Notes: generated from the letters alone by a model not told the origin. Positions 46,266-55,735 are shown, numbered from the stretch's first letter. The stretch: DNA of 64,000 nucleotides from Pseudomonas cannabina (GCF_900100365.1 NZ_FNKU01000001.1:1550001-1614000), one strand, 5' to 3'. Program-made: numbers and translations.

Positions 46266-47309
46266 ATGTCTTTAGTAGAAGTGCACAACGAATGGGACCC
46301 GCTCGAAGAAATGATCGTGGGTGTCGCCCATGGTGCGCGCGTGCCCCGGCCTGACAAGGGCCTGTTCGCGCTCGATTACAGCGAGCATCACGATTCGCCG
46401 CACGAGATTCCGTCAGGCCCTTATCCCGAGCAGCTTATTGAAGAAGCCCAGGAAGATCTGGATGCCTTCGCGGCGTTTCTGGAGTCTCACGGAGTTACGG
46501 TGCGTCGCCCCGAAAATACGTATCACGCCGGGCTGTTCGGAACGCCTGACTGGCAGACCGACGGCGAATACAACTATTGCCCTCGGGATGTCTTGCTGCC
46601 GATCGGCCAGACCATTATTGAAGCGCCAATGGCCTTGCGCAGCCGCTACTTCGAGCCCTTTGCCTACCGCGAGCATCTGCAAGCGTATTTTGCCAGTGGC
46701 GCCAACTGGATATCTGCTCCGAAGCCGCGACTGGGTGACAGTACCTATCGGGTAAACCCGCGTGAGGGCTCGATCATTGCCAACGACGAGCCGATCTTCG
46801 ATGCAGCCAATGTCCTGCGCATGGGGCGTGACATCCTTTATCTGGAGTCACGCAGCGGCAATCGGCTTGGCTACGAATGGCTCAAGCGCGTACTAGGTGA
46901 TCAATACAGGGTGCATGCACTCAGTGGCTTCTACGACGGAACCCACCTTGACACCACCATCACGCTGGTACGTCCGGGCCTTGTGGTAATGAACCCCGAG
47001 CGCATCGGCAAGCATCAGGTTCCCGAGGTCTTCAAGAACTGGGACATCATCTGGGCTCCCGAAATGGTCGACACCGGTTACTGCTGGTCCTACCCGCGTG
47101 CGTCAATCTGGCAGGGCATGAACTTCATCATGGTCAACCCGTCGCTGGCGGTGATCAATGATCAGCAGGTCCCGCTGATTCGCGCGCTGGAACAGCACGG
47201 TATCGATGTCGCACCCCTCAAGATGCGCCATGCGCGCAGCTTGAGCGGGGGCTTCCATTGCGTCTCGGTCGATGTTCGTCGACGCGGTACGCTCGAAGAT
47301 TACCGCTGA
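46266..47309 (+). CDS. Amidinotransferase (StrB/GATM-like)
   Basis: A 347-residue amidinotransferase moving the amidino group of arginine to an amine, giving a guanidino product and ornithine. Family segments VHNEWDPLEEMIVGVAHGARVP and KGLFALDYSE are present. The catalytic triad is Asp in DEPIFDAANVLRMGRD (about 179), His in DGTHLDTT (about 227) and Cys in SGGFHCVSVD (about 331). The start follows AAGGAG. Related enzymes act in streptomycin, phaseolotoxin and saxitoxin-type pathways. In this cluster the acceptor may be an aminooxy or amino group of a homoserine-derived intermediate; this is inference. Confidence 0.92.
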   Translation: MSLVEVHNEWDPLEEMIVGVAHGARVPRPDKGLFALDYSEHHDSPHEIPSGPYPEQLIEEAQEDLDAFAAFLESHGVTVRRPENTYHAGLFGTPDWQTDGEYNYCPRDVLLPIGQTIIEAPMALRSRYFEPFAYREHLQAYFASGANWISAPKPRLGDSTYRVNPREGSIIANDEPIFDAANVLRMGRDILYLESRSGNRLGYEWLKRVLGDQYRVHALSGFYDGTHLDTTITLVRPGLVVMNPERIGKHQVPEVFKNWDIIWAPEMVDTGYCWSYPRASIWQGMNFIMVNPSLAVINDQQVPLIRALEQHGIDVAPLKMRHARSLSGGFHCVSVDVRRRGTLEDYR

Positions 47310-47322
47310 CAAGGGCGTAAGC

Positions 47323-47946
47323 ATGCAGAACCTGGATTACTACTCGATCGCGCTGTTCGTGATCGCCACCTGTGTCACGCCAGGGCCCAACAACATCATG
47401 CTGATGTCATCGGGCGCCAATTTCGGCATGGGCCGCACTCTGCGCCATGTAGCGGGGATCAACATCGGCTTTCCGTTGATGCTGGTGGCTGTCGGCCTGG
47501 GTGCCGGCGCGATTTTTCGGCAGTACCCCAGGCTGCACGATGTGCTGCAGTTGATCGGGACGGTTTACCTGTTGTTCCTGGCTTATCACATCGCCAGTTC
47601 ACCCACTGCGGACTTGGGCGACAAATCAGGCAAGCCGTTGGGGTTCACGGCCGCCGCTTTGTTTCAGTGGGTCAACCCAAAGGCGTGGGTCATGGCCGTG
47701 GGGGCGGTGCTGGCGTACACCTCTCCGCTGGGTTCCTACACCGTGCAGGTGGCGCTGATTGCGTTGCTGTTCTTTGTGCTGGGTTCACCGTGCTCCATGG
47801 TGTGGGTTTTTTTCGGCCAATACCTGCGGCGTTTTCTGACCCGGCCACAACGTTTGAAGGCGTTCAACATCTGCATGAGCCTGGTGCTGGTGGTATCGCT
47901 GATACCGGTTATACGAGGCCTGCCATTCGCTCAATGGTGGTCTTGA
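47323..47946 (+). CDS. LysE/RhtB-family exporter, first copy
   Basis: A 207-residue inner-membrane amino-acid exporter with about six helices and the family motif TPGPNNIMLMSSGANFGMGRT near residues 18-38. It lies 13 bases after the amidinotransferase, with AAGGGCG before ATG 47323; the longer frame overlaps that gene. It probably exports the cluster product or an intermediate. A second, different LysE gene closes the cluster. Confidence 0.9.
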   Translation: MQNLDYYSIALFVIATCVTPGPNNIMLMSSGANFGMGRTLRHVAGINIGFPLMLVAVGLGAGAIFRQYPRLHDVLQLIGTVYLLFLAYHIASSPTADLGDKSGKPLGFTAAALFQWVNPKAWVMAVGAVLAYTSPLGSYTVQVALIALLFFVLGSPCSMVWVFFGQYLRRFLTRPQRLKAFNICMSLVLVVSLIPVIRGLPFAQWWS

Positions 47947-48035
47947 GTACAGAGAAAATTTGCCGTGCCGCCCGCCAGGCGATCGGCTCAAGCAACTCCA
48001 TGGATTGGCATGATGAGATGAGGATGCACCGTTAA

Positions 48036-49877
48036 ATGGCTATTTACGTCTTAGGAATATCTGCCTTCTATCACGACAGTGCCGCAGCTCTGGTCAAGGA
48101 TGGTGTGCCCGTGGCTGCCGCGCAGGAAGAGCGCTTTACCCGTGTTCGCCATGACCCGGCTTTTCCGACCCAAGCGATTGCCTATTGCCTGGATGCCGAG
48201 GGAATAACCTTGAATGATCTGGAGGCCGTGGTCTATTACGAGGACCCTCAAGAGAAATTCTCGCGGGTTATTTCTTCGTTCGCCAGTGGCGGCATCGGTG
48301 GTGCGCGCACGTTTATCAACGCGATGCCGGAGTGGATTCGCTGGAAATGGAACGTGTTGAAGTTCGTCGACGAGCAACTTGAGCTGCTCAACCGAGGCAA
48401 GGCGCCGCGCACACAGGCGTCGCAGCATCACCGCTCGCACGCTGCCGCGGCGTTCTATCCGTCACCGTTTGAAAACGCCGCCGTGCTGTGTATCGACGGC
48501 ATTGGCGAGTGGCATTCGACCACGATCTGGCGCGGCAAGGGCTCCAGTCTTGAACTGAAGAACTCGATTTCCTATCCGCATTCCATGGGCTTGCTATATT
48601 CGGCAATGACCTACTACTGCGGCTTCAAGGTCGATTCCGGGGAATACAAGCTGATGGGACTGGCGCCCTATGGCCAGCCTGTTCATGCCGACAAGATCCG
48701 CGACGAGCTGATCAATATTCGCGATGACGGCTCGTTCACCCTGAACATGAAGTACTTCGAATATCTGCGCGGTGAACGCATGGTCGGCGAGCCCTTCGAA
48801 GAACTGTTCGGCGGGCCGATCCGGCAACCAGAAAGCCCGATCTCCCAGCGCGAATGCGATCTCGCGGCGTCGATCCAGAAAGTCACCGAAGAAGTGGTGC
48901 TGGGGCTGGCGACCGCCGCCGTCAAGCAGACCGGTCAACGTAACCTGTGCCTGGCCGGTGGTGTCGCGTTGAACTGCGTGGCCAACGGGGTACTTAGCCG
49001 CTCCGGGCGTTTCGACTCGATCTGGATTCAACCCGCAGCCGGAGACGCGGGTTGTGCTCTGGGGGCTGCGCTGGACTACGCCGTCAAGCAAAGCGGTCGA
49101 CCGCACCTGGCGAGAAGCAAGCCCGATGCCATGAGTGGCAGCCTGCTGGGGCCGGGTTTTGACGACGAAGAAATTGCCGCATTTCTGCTGGAAAACCACT
49201 ATCCCTTCACGCGCTATGACAATGCCGGGCTATATGACCAGGTGGCTGCTCGTCTGGCCGAGGGTGCCGTGGTCGGCTGGTTTCAGGGGCGCATGGAATT
49301 CGGGCCCCGCGCCCTAGGCGCGCGCTCGATTCTGGGCGATGCGCGCAATCCCGAGATGCAGCGCACCATGAATCTGAAGATCAAATACCGCGAGTCCTTT
49401 CGCCCGTTTGCACCGGCGGTGCTGGCAGAAGATGCCGGGAATTATTTCGATATTTGCGAAAAAAGTCCTTACATGCTGATGGTCGCGCCGGTGACCGACT
49501 CGATCAGATCGCCGCAGTCGCTGCAAGAGGACGGTCCGCAGCGCGGTCTGGGCAGCATCAACAATGTGCGCTCGCAATTGCCGGCGGTGACCCATGTCGA
49601 CCTGTCGGCCCGGGTGCAGACGGTGACTGAAGAAAACAACGCGCCCTTTACCTACCTGCTGCGCAGTTTCAAGGCACGCAGTGGTTGTTCTGTACTGGTT
49701 AATACCTCGTTCAATGTGCGCGGCGAGCCAATAGTGTGCAAGCCAGCCGAGGCATATGCCTGCTTCATGCGCACGGAAATGGACGTTCTGGTGCTGGGCC
49801 ATTTTGTCCTGGAACGGCCGGGCCAGCCGGCGTTCGTCGAAGCCGTCGACTGGCGCAACGAAATCCCGCTGGACTGA
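48036..49877 (+). CDS. gvgF: Carbamoyltransferase, NodU/TobZ type
   Basis: A 613-residue O-carbamoyltransferase. It makes carbamoyl adenylate from carbamoyl phosphate and ATP and transfers the carbamoyl group to a hydroxyl. The N-terminal Kae1-like domain has LGISAFYHDSAAALVKDG, HHRSHAAAAFYPSP and CLAGGVALNCVANG; the C-terminal domain has RMEFGPRALGARSILGD and VNTSFNVRGEPIV. The ATG overlaps a preceding stop as TAAATG, at the end of an 11-codon frame from 48000. Saxitoxin, cephamycin and Nod-factor enzymes are relatives. The symbol follows my recollection that GvgF is the carbamoyltransferase of the WH6 cluster. Confidence 0.88.
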   Translation: MAIYVLGISAFYHDSAAALVKDGVPVAAAQEERFTRVRHDPAFPTQAIAYCLDAEGITLNDLEAVVYYEDPQEKFSRVISSFASGGIGGARTFINAMPEWIRWKWNVLKFVDEQLELLNRGKAPRTQASQHHRSHAAAAFYPSPFENAAVLCIDGIGEWHSTTIWRGKGSSLELKNSISYPHSMGLLYSAMTYYCGFKVDSGEYKLMGLAPYGQPVHADKIRDELINIRDDGSFTLNMKYFEYLRGERMVGEPFEELFGGPIRQPESPISQRECDLAASIQKVTEEVVLGLATAAVKQTGQRNLCLAGGVALNCVANGVLSRSGRFDSIWIQPAAGDAGCALGAALDYAVKQSGRPHLARSKPDAMSGSLLGPGFDDEEIAAFLLENHYPFTRYDNAGLYDQVAARLAEGAVVGWFQGRMEFGPRALGARSILGDARNPEMQRTMNLKIKYRESFRPFAPAVLAEDAGNYFDICEKSPYMLMVAPVTDSIRSPQSLQEDGPQRGLGSINNVRSQLPAVTHVDLSARVQTVTEENNAPFTYLLRSFKARSGCSVLVNTSFNVRGEPIVCKPAEAYACFMRTEMDVLVLGHFVLERPGQPAFVEAVDWRNEIPLD

Positions 49878-49906
49878 CCGCCCCATCAATTATCCGGAGA
49901 TGTTCC

Positions 49907-50056
49907 ATGCTGAAATTGCTCGCGTTTCTCATATTTTTCATCGTACTCCTGCCTGTCGGTCTGACGCGTTCAGTGTTCCATTCTTCCCGGTTCGGGCGGC
50001 GCTTTCATCAGGCGCCGACCGCTTGGGATCACTCCGTCAGTGAACTGCAACGCTAA
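49907..50056 (+). CDS. 49-residue membrane microprotein next to the carbamoyltransferase
   Basis: A 49-residue frame with CGGAGA before its ATG. One membrane helix (MLKLLAFLIFFIVLLPVGLT) is followed by a basic and aromatic tail (HSSRFGRRFHQAPTAWDHS). It sits between the carbamoyltransferase and aminotransferase genes with gaps of 29 and 20 bases. Small proteins next to NodU-type carbamoyltransferases are also known from saxitoxin clusters (SxtJ and SxtK), so it may help that enzyme at the membrane. Confidence 0.7.
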   Translation: MLKLLAFLIFFIVLLPVGLTRSVFHSSRFGRRFHQAPTAWDHSVSELQR

Positions 50057-50076
50057 CGATCTAGGGAGCCGTGCTC

Positions 50077-51396
50077 ATGTCAAAAGTGATCTATAAAAAT
50101 CTTGGTACCCCACCGCTTCTGGCCACAGGCGGGGCAGGGGTCTGGCTCGAAGATGCAACCGGCAAACGCTACCTGGACACCTGCGGCGGTGTCGCGGTGT
50201 CGAGCCTGGGCCACGGCCATCCACGTATCGCGGCGGCCTTCGAGCGCGAGGCGAAAAAGCTGGCCTGGGCGCACGCGGGCAGTTTCACCACGCAGGCAGC
50301 GGAGCAGTTGGCCGAAAGCCTGGTGACGGCCAGTGGCGGCCTGGCGCGGGCGCAGTTTTTGTCAGGAGGGTCGGAGGTCATGGAACTGGCGATGAAAATC
50401 GCTTACCAGTACCAGTGCGAGCGGGGGTTGCCCGAGAAATCGGTGTTCATCTCGCGGCGACAGAGCTACCACGGCAGCACGCTCGGCACGCTGAGCATTT
50501 CCGGCAACCCGCAGCAGCAATCTGTATTCGGCCCGCTATTGCCAAAGGCCGAGTTTGTATCGCCGTGTTATGCCTACCGTGATCAGCGTCATGACGAAAG
50601 CGAAGAGCAGTACGCAACCCGCCTGGCCGAGGAACTCGACCAGAAAATCCGCAGCCTGGGCAGCGAAAATGTTGCGGCTTTTTTCGCTGAAACAGTGGTG
50701 GGTTCGACTAATGGTGCCGTTCCCCCAGTGCAGGGTTACTTTCGCAAGATCAAGGCGGTCTGCGAGCGGCATGATGTGCTGCTGGTCCTCGATGAAGTGA
50801 TGGCCGGCATGGGGCGTACCGGTCAACTGTTCGCCTATGCCGACGATGGCATCGTGCCGGACATGGTCGCCGTAGGGAAAGGCCTGACGGCCGGTTACAT
50901 CCCCATCTCGGCGTTGTTGATCAGTGAGCAGGTGCATGCGGTGATGGCCGGAGGCTCTGGCGTTCTTGGCAACGGTCAGACTCATGTCAACCACCCGCTG
51001 GCCTGTGCCATTGCTCTGGAAGTGCAACAGGTCATCGCTGAGGAGAACTTGCTGGCCCAGGTGCGCCAGCGCGGCGAGCAGCTGCGCAGTTGGCTCAAGG
51101 AGAGCCTGGGTGACCTGGATATCGTCGGCGATGTGCGCGGGCGCGGGCTGTTTGTCGGTGTCGAGTTTGTCGAAAGCCGCTCCACCAAAGTGCCGTTCAG
51201 CGGCGGCGGTGCCTACTCCGCATCACTCAAAAAAGAGGCCCTGCAGCACGGCCTGCTGATTTACCCCGGCAGCGGCACGGTGCAGGGCATAGAGGGCAAT
51301 CATGTGCTGTTTGCTCCGCCGTTCATCACCAGCGAAAGCGAACTGGCGCAAATGGTCGAGCGTTTTAGTGCGGTGGTGCGGGCGGTCGCTCACTAG
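50077..51396 (+). CDS. gvgH: Class III PLP aminotransferase
   Basis: A 439-residue aminotransferase of the ornithine/GABA class (fold type I). It has WLEDATGKRYLDTCGGVAVSSLGHGHP, the PLP-stacking FLSGGSEVMELAMKIAY, LDEVMAGMGRTG and the PLP lysine in VGKGLTAGYIPISA (about 268). The start at 50077 follows AGGGAG. Members act on omega-amino groups or as amino-acid mutases and lyases; here it could make or process a homoserine-type intermediate. Symbol assigned from the recalled gvg gene order. Confidence 0.88.
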   Translation: MSKVIYKNLGTPPLLATGGAGVWLEDATGKRYLDTCGGVAVSSLGHGHPRIAAAFEREAKKLAWAHAGSFTTQAAEQLAESLVTASGGLARAQFLSGGSEVMELAMKIAYQYQCERGLPEKSVFISRRQSYHGSTLGTLSISGNPQQQSVFGPLLPKAEFVSPCYAYRDQRHDESEEQYATRLAEELDQKIRSLGSENVAAFFAETVVGSTNGAVPPVQGYFRKIKAVCERHDVLLVLDEVMAGMGRTGQLFAYADDGIVPDMVAVGKGLTAGYIPISALLISEQVHAVMAGGSGVLGNGQTHVNHPLACAIALEVQQVIAEENLLAQVRQRGEQLRSWLKESLGDLDIVGDVRGRGLFVGVEFVESRSTKVPFSGGGAYSASLKKEALQHGLLIYPGSGTVQGIEGNHVLFAPPFITSESELAQMVERFSAVVRAVAH

Positions 51397-51449
51397 CGAG
51401 TTGTCGAGTTACCGCAGCGGTTTCAGCCACATTATCTAGATAGGGAGCA

Positions 51450-52058
51450 GTGAAGGTGCAGACAATCGAGTCATGCAAGGACAAAGTCCTGTTGTCGGTA
51501 TGTACGATGGACTGGTGTGATCACGGGGTGGAGTTCGCCAAAACGGTATTCTCCAACCTGGAGGTGTTTTGCTGGGACCCGGGCGATCCATATCCCTACC
51601 ATCTGGATAACTGGGAAGGCGACTGGATCATTTCCTACCGTGGCGATTTCATATTCCCGGAGAGCATTTACAAGAATGCACGCAAGGGAGCGATCAACCT
51701 GCACCCTGCGCCGCCTAAATATCGCGGGCTTGGCAGTCAGCATTATGCGATCTATTACAACGATGAAACCTATGGTTCTACCTGCCACCATCTGGCGCCA
51801 TCAGTCGATAGCGGACAGATCATAAATGTCGCGCGTTTCAACATAGCGCCAGCCGAGACGGCATCGTCACTGCGCCTGCATGTCGGAGCGTATTGCCTGC
51901 AACAGTTCATTCATCTGCTCACCGATTACATCCTGCAAGGGCAGCCCTTGCCGGTATCGTCGGAGAACTGGGGGGAGCGGCTGTACAAGCAATCCGAGCT
52001 CAAACCCTGGATGGAAAAAATCCGTGCTCAGGAGCCGGATCATCGTTGCTTCAAGTAA
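51450..52058 (+). CDS. gvgI: Formyltransferase (Fmt-like, short)
   Basis: A 202-residue formyl transferase using 10-formyltetrahydrofolate. The catalytic Asn-His block reads INLHPAPPKYRGLGS and the Asp lies in HHLAPSVDSGQII, the usual triad. It is shorter than Fmt and lacks its tRNA-binding C-terminal domain, so a small-molecule acceptor is expected. It fits addition of the formyl group of a formylaminooxy product. It starts with GTG at 51450 or 51456, after AGGGAG. Symbol from recalled gvg gene order. Confidence 0.87.
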   Translation: MKVQTIESCKDKVLLSVCTMDWCDHGVEFAKTVFSNLEVFCWDPGDPYPYHLDNWEGDWIISYRGDFIFPESIYKNARKGAINLHPAPPKYRGLGSQHYAIYYNDETYGSTCHHLAPSVDSGQIINVARFNIAPAETASSLRLHVGAYCLQQFIHLLTDYILQGQPLPVSSENWGERLYKQSELKPWMEKIRAQEPDHRCFK

Positions 52059-52073
52059 GTTTTCCTGGCAAGC

Positions 52074-52101
52074 CACTTCAAGCTACCCATAGCTTGAAGT
52101 G
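52074..52101 (+). other. Perfect 12-bp hairpin between formyltransferase and LysE genes
   Basis: CACTTCAAGCTA-CCCA-TAGCTTGAAGTG, 16 bases after the formyltransferase stop and 20 before the LysE ATG. No T-tract follows, so it may stabilise the upstream mRNA or slow read-through rather than terminate. Confidence 0.7.
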
Positions 52102-52120
52102 CTCACTGAAGAGTGCACCT

Positions 52121-52750
52121 ATGTTTGAGTTTTCGAGTTTTTTCGCGGCGCTGGGTGTTTACGTGATAGGCACCGCCAGCCCTGGGCCGGGCAACCTCGC
52201 GATTGCCAATACCTCCCTGAATTACGGCCGAACGCCGGGTCTGGCATTGGCCGCCGGGGTGATTTCCGGTTCGTTGTGCTGGGGAGCGATGACCGCTGCC
52301 GGGGTTTCGGCGCTGTTGATGTCCAACTCGCAGACCATGCTGTGGCTGAAAGTGCTGGGGGCCTGCTATTTGTTCTTTCTGGCCTGGAAGTCGATTCGCA
52401 GTGCTCTGGCCCCAAACGCCGCTCTGGTGTCGCGGGTGCGTGAAAAACAAAGCCGAAACCTGGGATTTTATCTCCAGGGCCTTGGCATTCACCTCACTAA
52501 CCCCAAAGCGGCCTTGACCTGGTTCACAGTGACCACCGTCGGGCTCAGCGCCAACGCGCCTGCGTGGGCCAGCTTCGTTTTGGTGGCGGGCTGCGCGCTG
52601 TTAGGGTTTCTGATTTTCTGCACCTACGCGTTGGCATTTTCCGCGCAATCAGCAGAGCCGTTTTTCACCCGGACACGTAAGTCGTTTGGTCTGATTTGTG
52701 GTGTGTTCTATTCGATCATTGCCATCGGCTTTCTCAGCTCGCTGTTCTGA
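52121..52750 (+). CDS. LysE/RhtB-family exporter, second copy
   Basis: A 209-residue six-helix amino-acid exporter with the family motif ASPGPGNLAIANTSLNYGRTPG near residues 20-41. Only the ATG at 52121 starts the conserved region; a longer frame crosses the hairpin and the previous gene. Last gene of the cluster. Two distinct LysE proteins in one cluster point to export of a toxic amino acid and self-protection. Confidence 0.9.
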   Translation: MFEFSSFFAALGVYVIGTASPGPGNLAIANTSLNYGRTPGLALAAGVISGSLCWGAMTAAGVSALLMSNSQTMLWLKVLGACYLFFLAWKSIRSALAPNAALVSRVREKQSRNLGFYLQGLGIHLTNPKAALTWFTVTTVGLSANAPAWASFVLVAGCALLGFLIFCTYALAFSAQSAEPFFTRTRKSFGLICGVFYSIIAIGFLSSLF

Positions 52751-52763
52751 TCATCCTCAGGGC

Positions 52764-52814
52764 AGCCTTCAGAAGCACCGCCAGTGGCGACAAGTCGAGC
52801 GTTTTCTGAAGGCT
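52764..52814. terminator. Inverted repeat after the last cluster gene
   Basis: Perfect 11-base arms AGCCTTCAGAA and TTCTGAAGGCT with a 29-base spacer, 13 bases after the LysE stop and before the convergent xylH end. A likely 3' mRNA structure or terminator without a clear T-run. The following 52840-52905 is very AT-rich. Confidence 0.5.
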
Positions 52815-52907
52815 ACCTGCTGCTTGTATGAGCGGCGTTCATACAAAATGTAATGAACAAAAAGAATGATAGTAAAATTTTATAATCAAAAATAATAATG
52901 TTTGCAG

Positions 52908-54044
52908 TCAACGCCGCCCGGCCCGCGTGCTCACATCAACCCATACCGCCAGCACCAGAATCCCGCCCTTGACGATCATCTGCCAGTAACTGTCGACGTC
53001 GAGCATCGACATGCCGTTATCCAGGCTGGTGATCACCAGCGCGCCAAGCAGGGCACCGTAGACCGTTCCGGAGCCGCCGCGCATCGACGTGCCGCCAATG
53101 AAGCAGGCGGCGATGGCGTCGAGTTCGCCCATGTTGCCAGCCGAAGGCGAGCCCGCAGCCAGGCGTGCGGTATTGACCAGCCCGGCGAGTGCGCACATGA
53201 CCCCCATGATGCCGAAGATCCACAGCTTCACCGCCTGCACATTGATACCGGACAGGCGGGTGGCCTCCATGTTGCTGCCGACTGCGTATACCCGTCGGCC
53301 GAACACGGTCTGGCTGGTGACGTAACTGAACACCCCGAGCAGCACCAGCAACAACAGGACCGGAACCGGAATGCCGTCGTAGCTGTTCAGAATGTACACA
53401 AACCCGGCCAGCACGGCGCCGATCAACGCGACGCGCAACAGGTCGCGCAGTATTGAATGGGGCATAAGGCCATGCAGGGCGCGATTGCGGCGTTGTTTCC
53501 AGGTCAGAAAGATCGTCAGCGTCATCAGCAACAGGCCCAGCCCGGTGCCCACCGCGTGAGGCAGATAGCCCTGACCCACATAAACCAGCGACGGCGACAC
53601 CGGTGCAATCGTGGTGCCGCCGGTGATCCCCAGCAGCACACCACGAAACGCCAGCATGCCACCGAGCCCGACGATGAATGACGGAATGCGCAGGTAGGCG
53701 GTCATGTAGCCATTGGCCAGGCCGATCATCAAACCGCACAGCGCCACCACGCTCAGGTTCGCCAACAGCGGAACGTGATAGACCACGTCGAGAATCGCTG
53801 CCAGCCCGCCGAGCAAACCGAGCATCGAGCCCACCGAAAGATCGATTTCACCGCTGATGATCACCAGCACCATGCCGCAGGCCAGGATTCCGGTGATGGA
53901 CATCTGCCGCAGCAGGTTGGAGAGGTTGCGCGGGGTGAGAAATCCACCCTCGGTATGCCAGCTGAAGAATAGCCAGATCACGGCGATGGAAATCACCAGT
54001 GCGAGCATTTTGTAGCGGGTGAAAAACTGTTTGACCTGATTCAT
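52908..54044 (-). CDS. xylH: D-xylose ABC importer permease
   Basis: A 378-residue inner-membrane permease of the ribose/xylose class with about ten helices. It has the periplasmic sugar-channel motif SGEIDLSVGSMLGLLGGLAA and the conserved FIGGTSMRGGSGTVYGALLGALV. Its start abuts the xylG stop. Last gene of the xylA-xylF-xylG-xylH run on the minus strand. Confidence 0.94.
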   Translation of the reverse strand: MNQVKQFFTRYKMLALVISIAVIWLFFSWHTEGGFLTPRNLSNLLRQMSITGILACGMVLVIISGEIDLSVGSMLGLLGGLAAILDVVYHVPLLANLSVVALCGLMIGLANGYMTAYLRIPSFIVGLGGMLAFRGVLLGITGGTTIAPVSPSLVYVGQGYLPHAVGTGLGLLLMTLTIFLTWKQRRNRALHGLMPHSILRDLLRVALIGAVLAGFVYILNSYDGIPVPVLLLLVLLGVFSYVTSQTVFGRRVYAVGSNMEATRLSGINVQAVKLWIFGIMGVMCALAGLVNTARLAAGSPSAGNMGELDAIAACFIGGTSMRGGSGTVYGALLGALVITSLDNGMSMLDVDSYWQMIVKGGILVLAVWVDVSTRAGRR

Positions 54045-55616
54045 CTACGCGGTCTTCCGGTCGTTATTGTTATGGGTATTGTCGTCAGGGCTGTCGGGGT
54101 GGCTGAGTGCGGCAGCAAGCACCTGTTCCTGGGTGAGTTCATGGTTGATGAAGTCGCCGCGCAACCGGCCTTCGCCAATCACCAGCACACGGTCGGATAC
54201 GCCCAGCACTTCGGCCAGCTCGGAGGAAACCATAATGATCGAAACACCTTCGGCGGCCAGCGCGCCCATCAGCTTGTAGATCTCGTATTTGGCACCTACA
54301 TCCACACCTCGGGTAGGCTCATCGAGAATCAGCACGCGAGGTCGGGTCAATAGCATCTTCGCCAGCACGGCTTTCTGCTGATTGCCACCGGACAGGCTGG
54401 TGATCGGCAGGAACGGGCTTGCGGTCTTGAGGTGCATGCGCGAGATTTCCCGGTCGATGCTGCCCAGTTCGGCCTCTGCGTCGATACGGGTCATGTTCGC
54501 GTACTGGTCGAGGACGGCGAGGGTGATGTTCTGGCCGACGCCCAGGTCGGGAATGATGCCCTGACGCTTGCGGTCTTCAGGCACCATGGCCAACCCGGCG
54601 CGGATCGATTTGCGCGGCGTGCGCGTATCGATGATCCGGCCGTCCAGCCATACCTCGCCGCTGTAGCGTCCTGGATAGGCACCGAACAGCGCCGAAACCA
54701 GTTCCGTGCGGTCAGCACCCACCAGCCCGGCGATGCCGAGAATTTCTCCGCGCTTGAGGACAAACGAGATGTCGTCCACGCGTTTGCGTCTGGGGTTATC
54801 GACGTCGTAACAGGTGATGTGTCGCGCCTCGAAAATCACCTCACCGACATCGTGGGGTACGGTGGGGTACAGATTGCTCATTTCGCGCCCGACCATCTGG
54901 GTGATGATCTTCTGGATGTCCATTTCCGTCATGGCGGTGGTGGCAATATGCTTGCCGTCGCGGATCACTGAAATGGTGTCGCATACCGCCGCCACCTCAT
55001 CAAGTTTGTGCGAGATATAAACGCAGGCAACACCTTTGGCTTTCAGGTCGCGAATGATGCCCAGCAGCACCTCTATCTCCGAGCGGGTCAGGGCCGAGGA
55101 CGGCTCATCGAGGATCAACAGCCGTGCCTTTTTGTTCAGCGCCTTGGCGATTTCAACCAGTTGTTGATAACCGCCGCCGTACTGCGACACCGGCAGCGCA
55201 ACGTTCATGTCGGGGACTTTGAGCTCGCGCATCAGTGCTTCGGCACGGTGAATCATCGCCGGGTAGTTCATGCGACCGCCCGCCAGGGTCAGCTCGTGGC
55301 CCATGAAGATGTTTTCAGCCACCGACAGGTCCGGGACCAGCGTCAACTCCTGATGGATGATGACGATTCCGGCAGCCTCGGTTTCGCTGATCGATTGCGC
55401 CCTCAACGGCTGGCCTTCCCAGAGAATCTCGCCTTCCCAGGTGCCGTAGGGATAGACCGCCGAGAGAACCTTCATCAGGGTCGATTTACCGGCCCCGTTT
55501 TCGCCGCACAGACCGACGCATTCGCCGGGTCGAACCTTGATATCGATGCCGTTCAGGGCTTTGACGCCGTCAAAGGTTTTGACGATGCCGTTCATTTGCA
55601 GCAAATAGTCGGACAT
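54045..55616 (-). CDS. xylG: D-xylose ABC importer, double ATPase
   Basis: A 523-residue sugar ABC ATPase with two domains. The first has Walker [10 protein letters not shown] (about residue 38), signature [18 protein letters not shown] and Walker B LLILDEP. The second is degenerate at its Walker A ([16 protein letters not shown]) but has [15 protein letters not shown], as usual for this family. The start at 55616 begins [21 protein letters not shown]. Confidence 0.94.
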   Translation of the reverse strand: MSDYLLQMNGIVKTFDGVKALNGIDIKVRPGECVGLCGENGAGKSTLMKVLSAVYPYGTWEGEILWEGQPLRAQSISETEAAGIVIIHQELTLVPDLSVAENIFMGHELTLAGGRMNYPAMIHRAEALMRELKVPDMNVALPVSQYGGGYQQLVEIAKALNKKARLLILDEPSSALTRSEIEVLLGIIRDLKAKGVACVYISHKLDEVAAVCDTISVIRDGKHIATTAMTEMDIQKIITQMVGREMSNLYPTVPHDVGEVIFEARHITCYDVDNPRRKRVDDISFVLKRGEILGIAGLVGADRTELVSALFGAYPGRYSGEVWLDGRIIDTRTPRKSIRAGLAMVPEDRKRQGIIPDLGVGQNITLAVLDQYANMTRIDAEAELGSIDREISRMHLKTASPFLPITSLSGGNQQKAVLAKMLLTRPRVLILDEPTRGVDVGAKYEIYKLMGALAAEGVSIIMVSSELAEVLGVSDRVLVIGEGRLRGDFINHELTQEQVLAAALSHPDSPDDNTHNNNDRKTA

Positions 55617-55735
55617 GGTGGTTAACTCGCACGCAGGCCACGGGCTGGCGCAGGCAGAGCACCTGCGGGGCCGGATTCAGCGGGTCCCGCAGGGCAGCGC
55701 TCAGGTTATCGGTCGATGCTGTTCAGCCCGACCGG

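Noticed and set aside
48000..48035. 11-codon frame MDWHDEMRMHR overlapping the carbamoyltransferase start
   Set aside because: TAAATG coupling is real, but no ribosome site precedes it, so it was mentioned only under the carbamoyltransferase.
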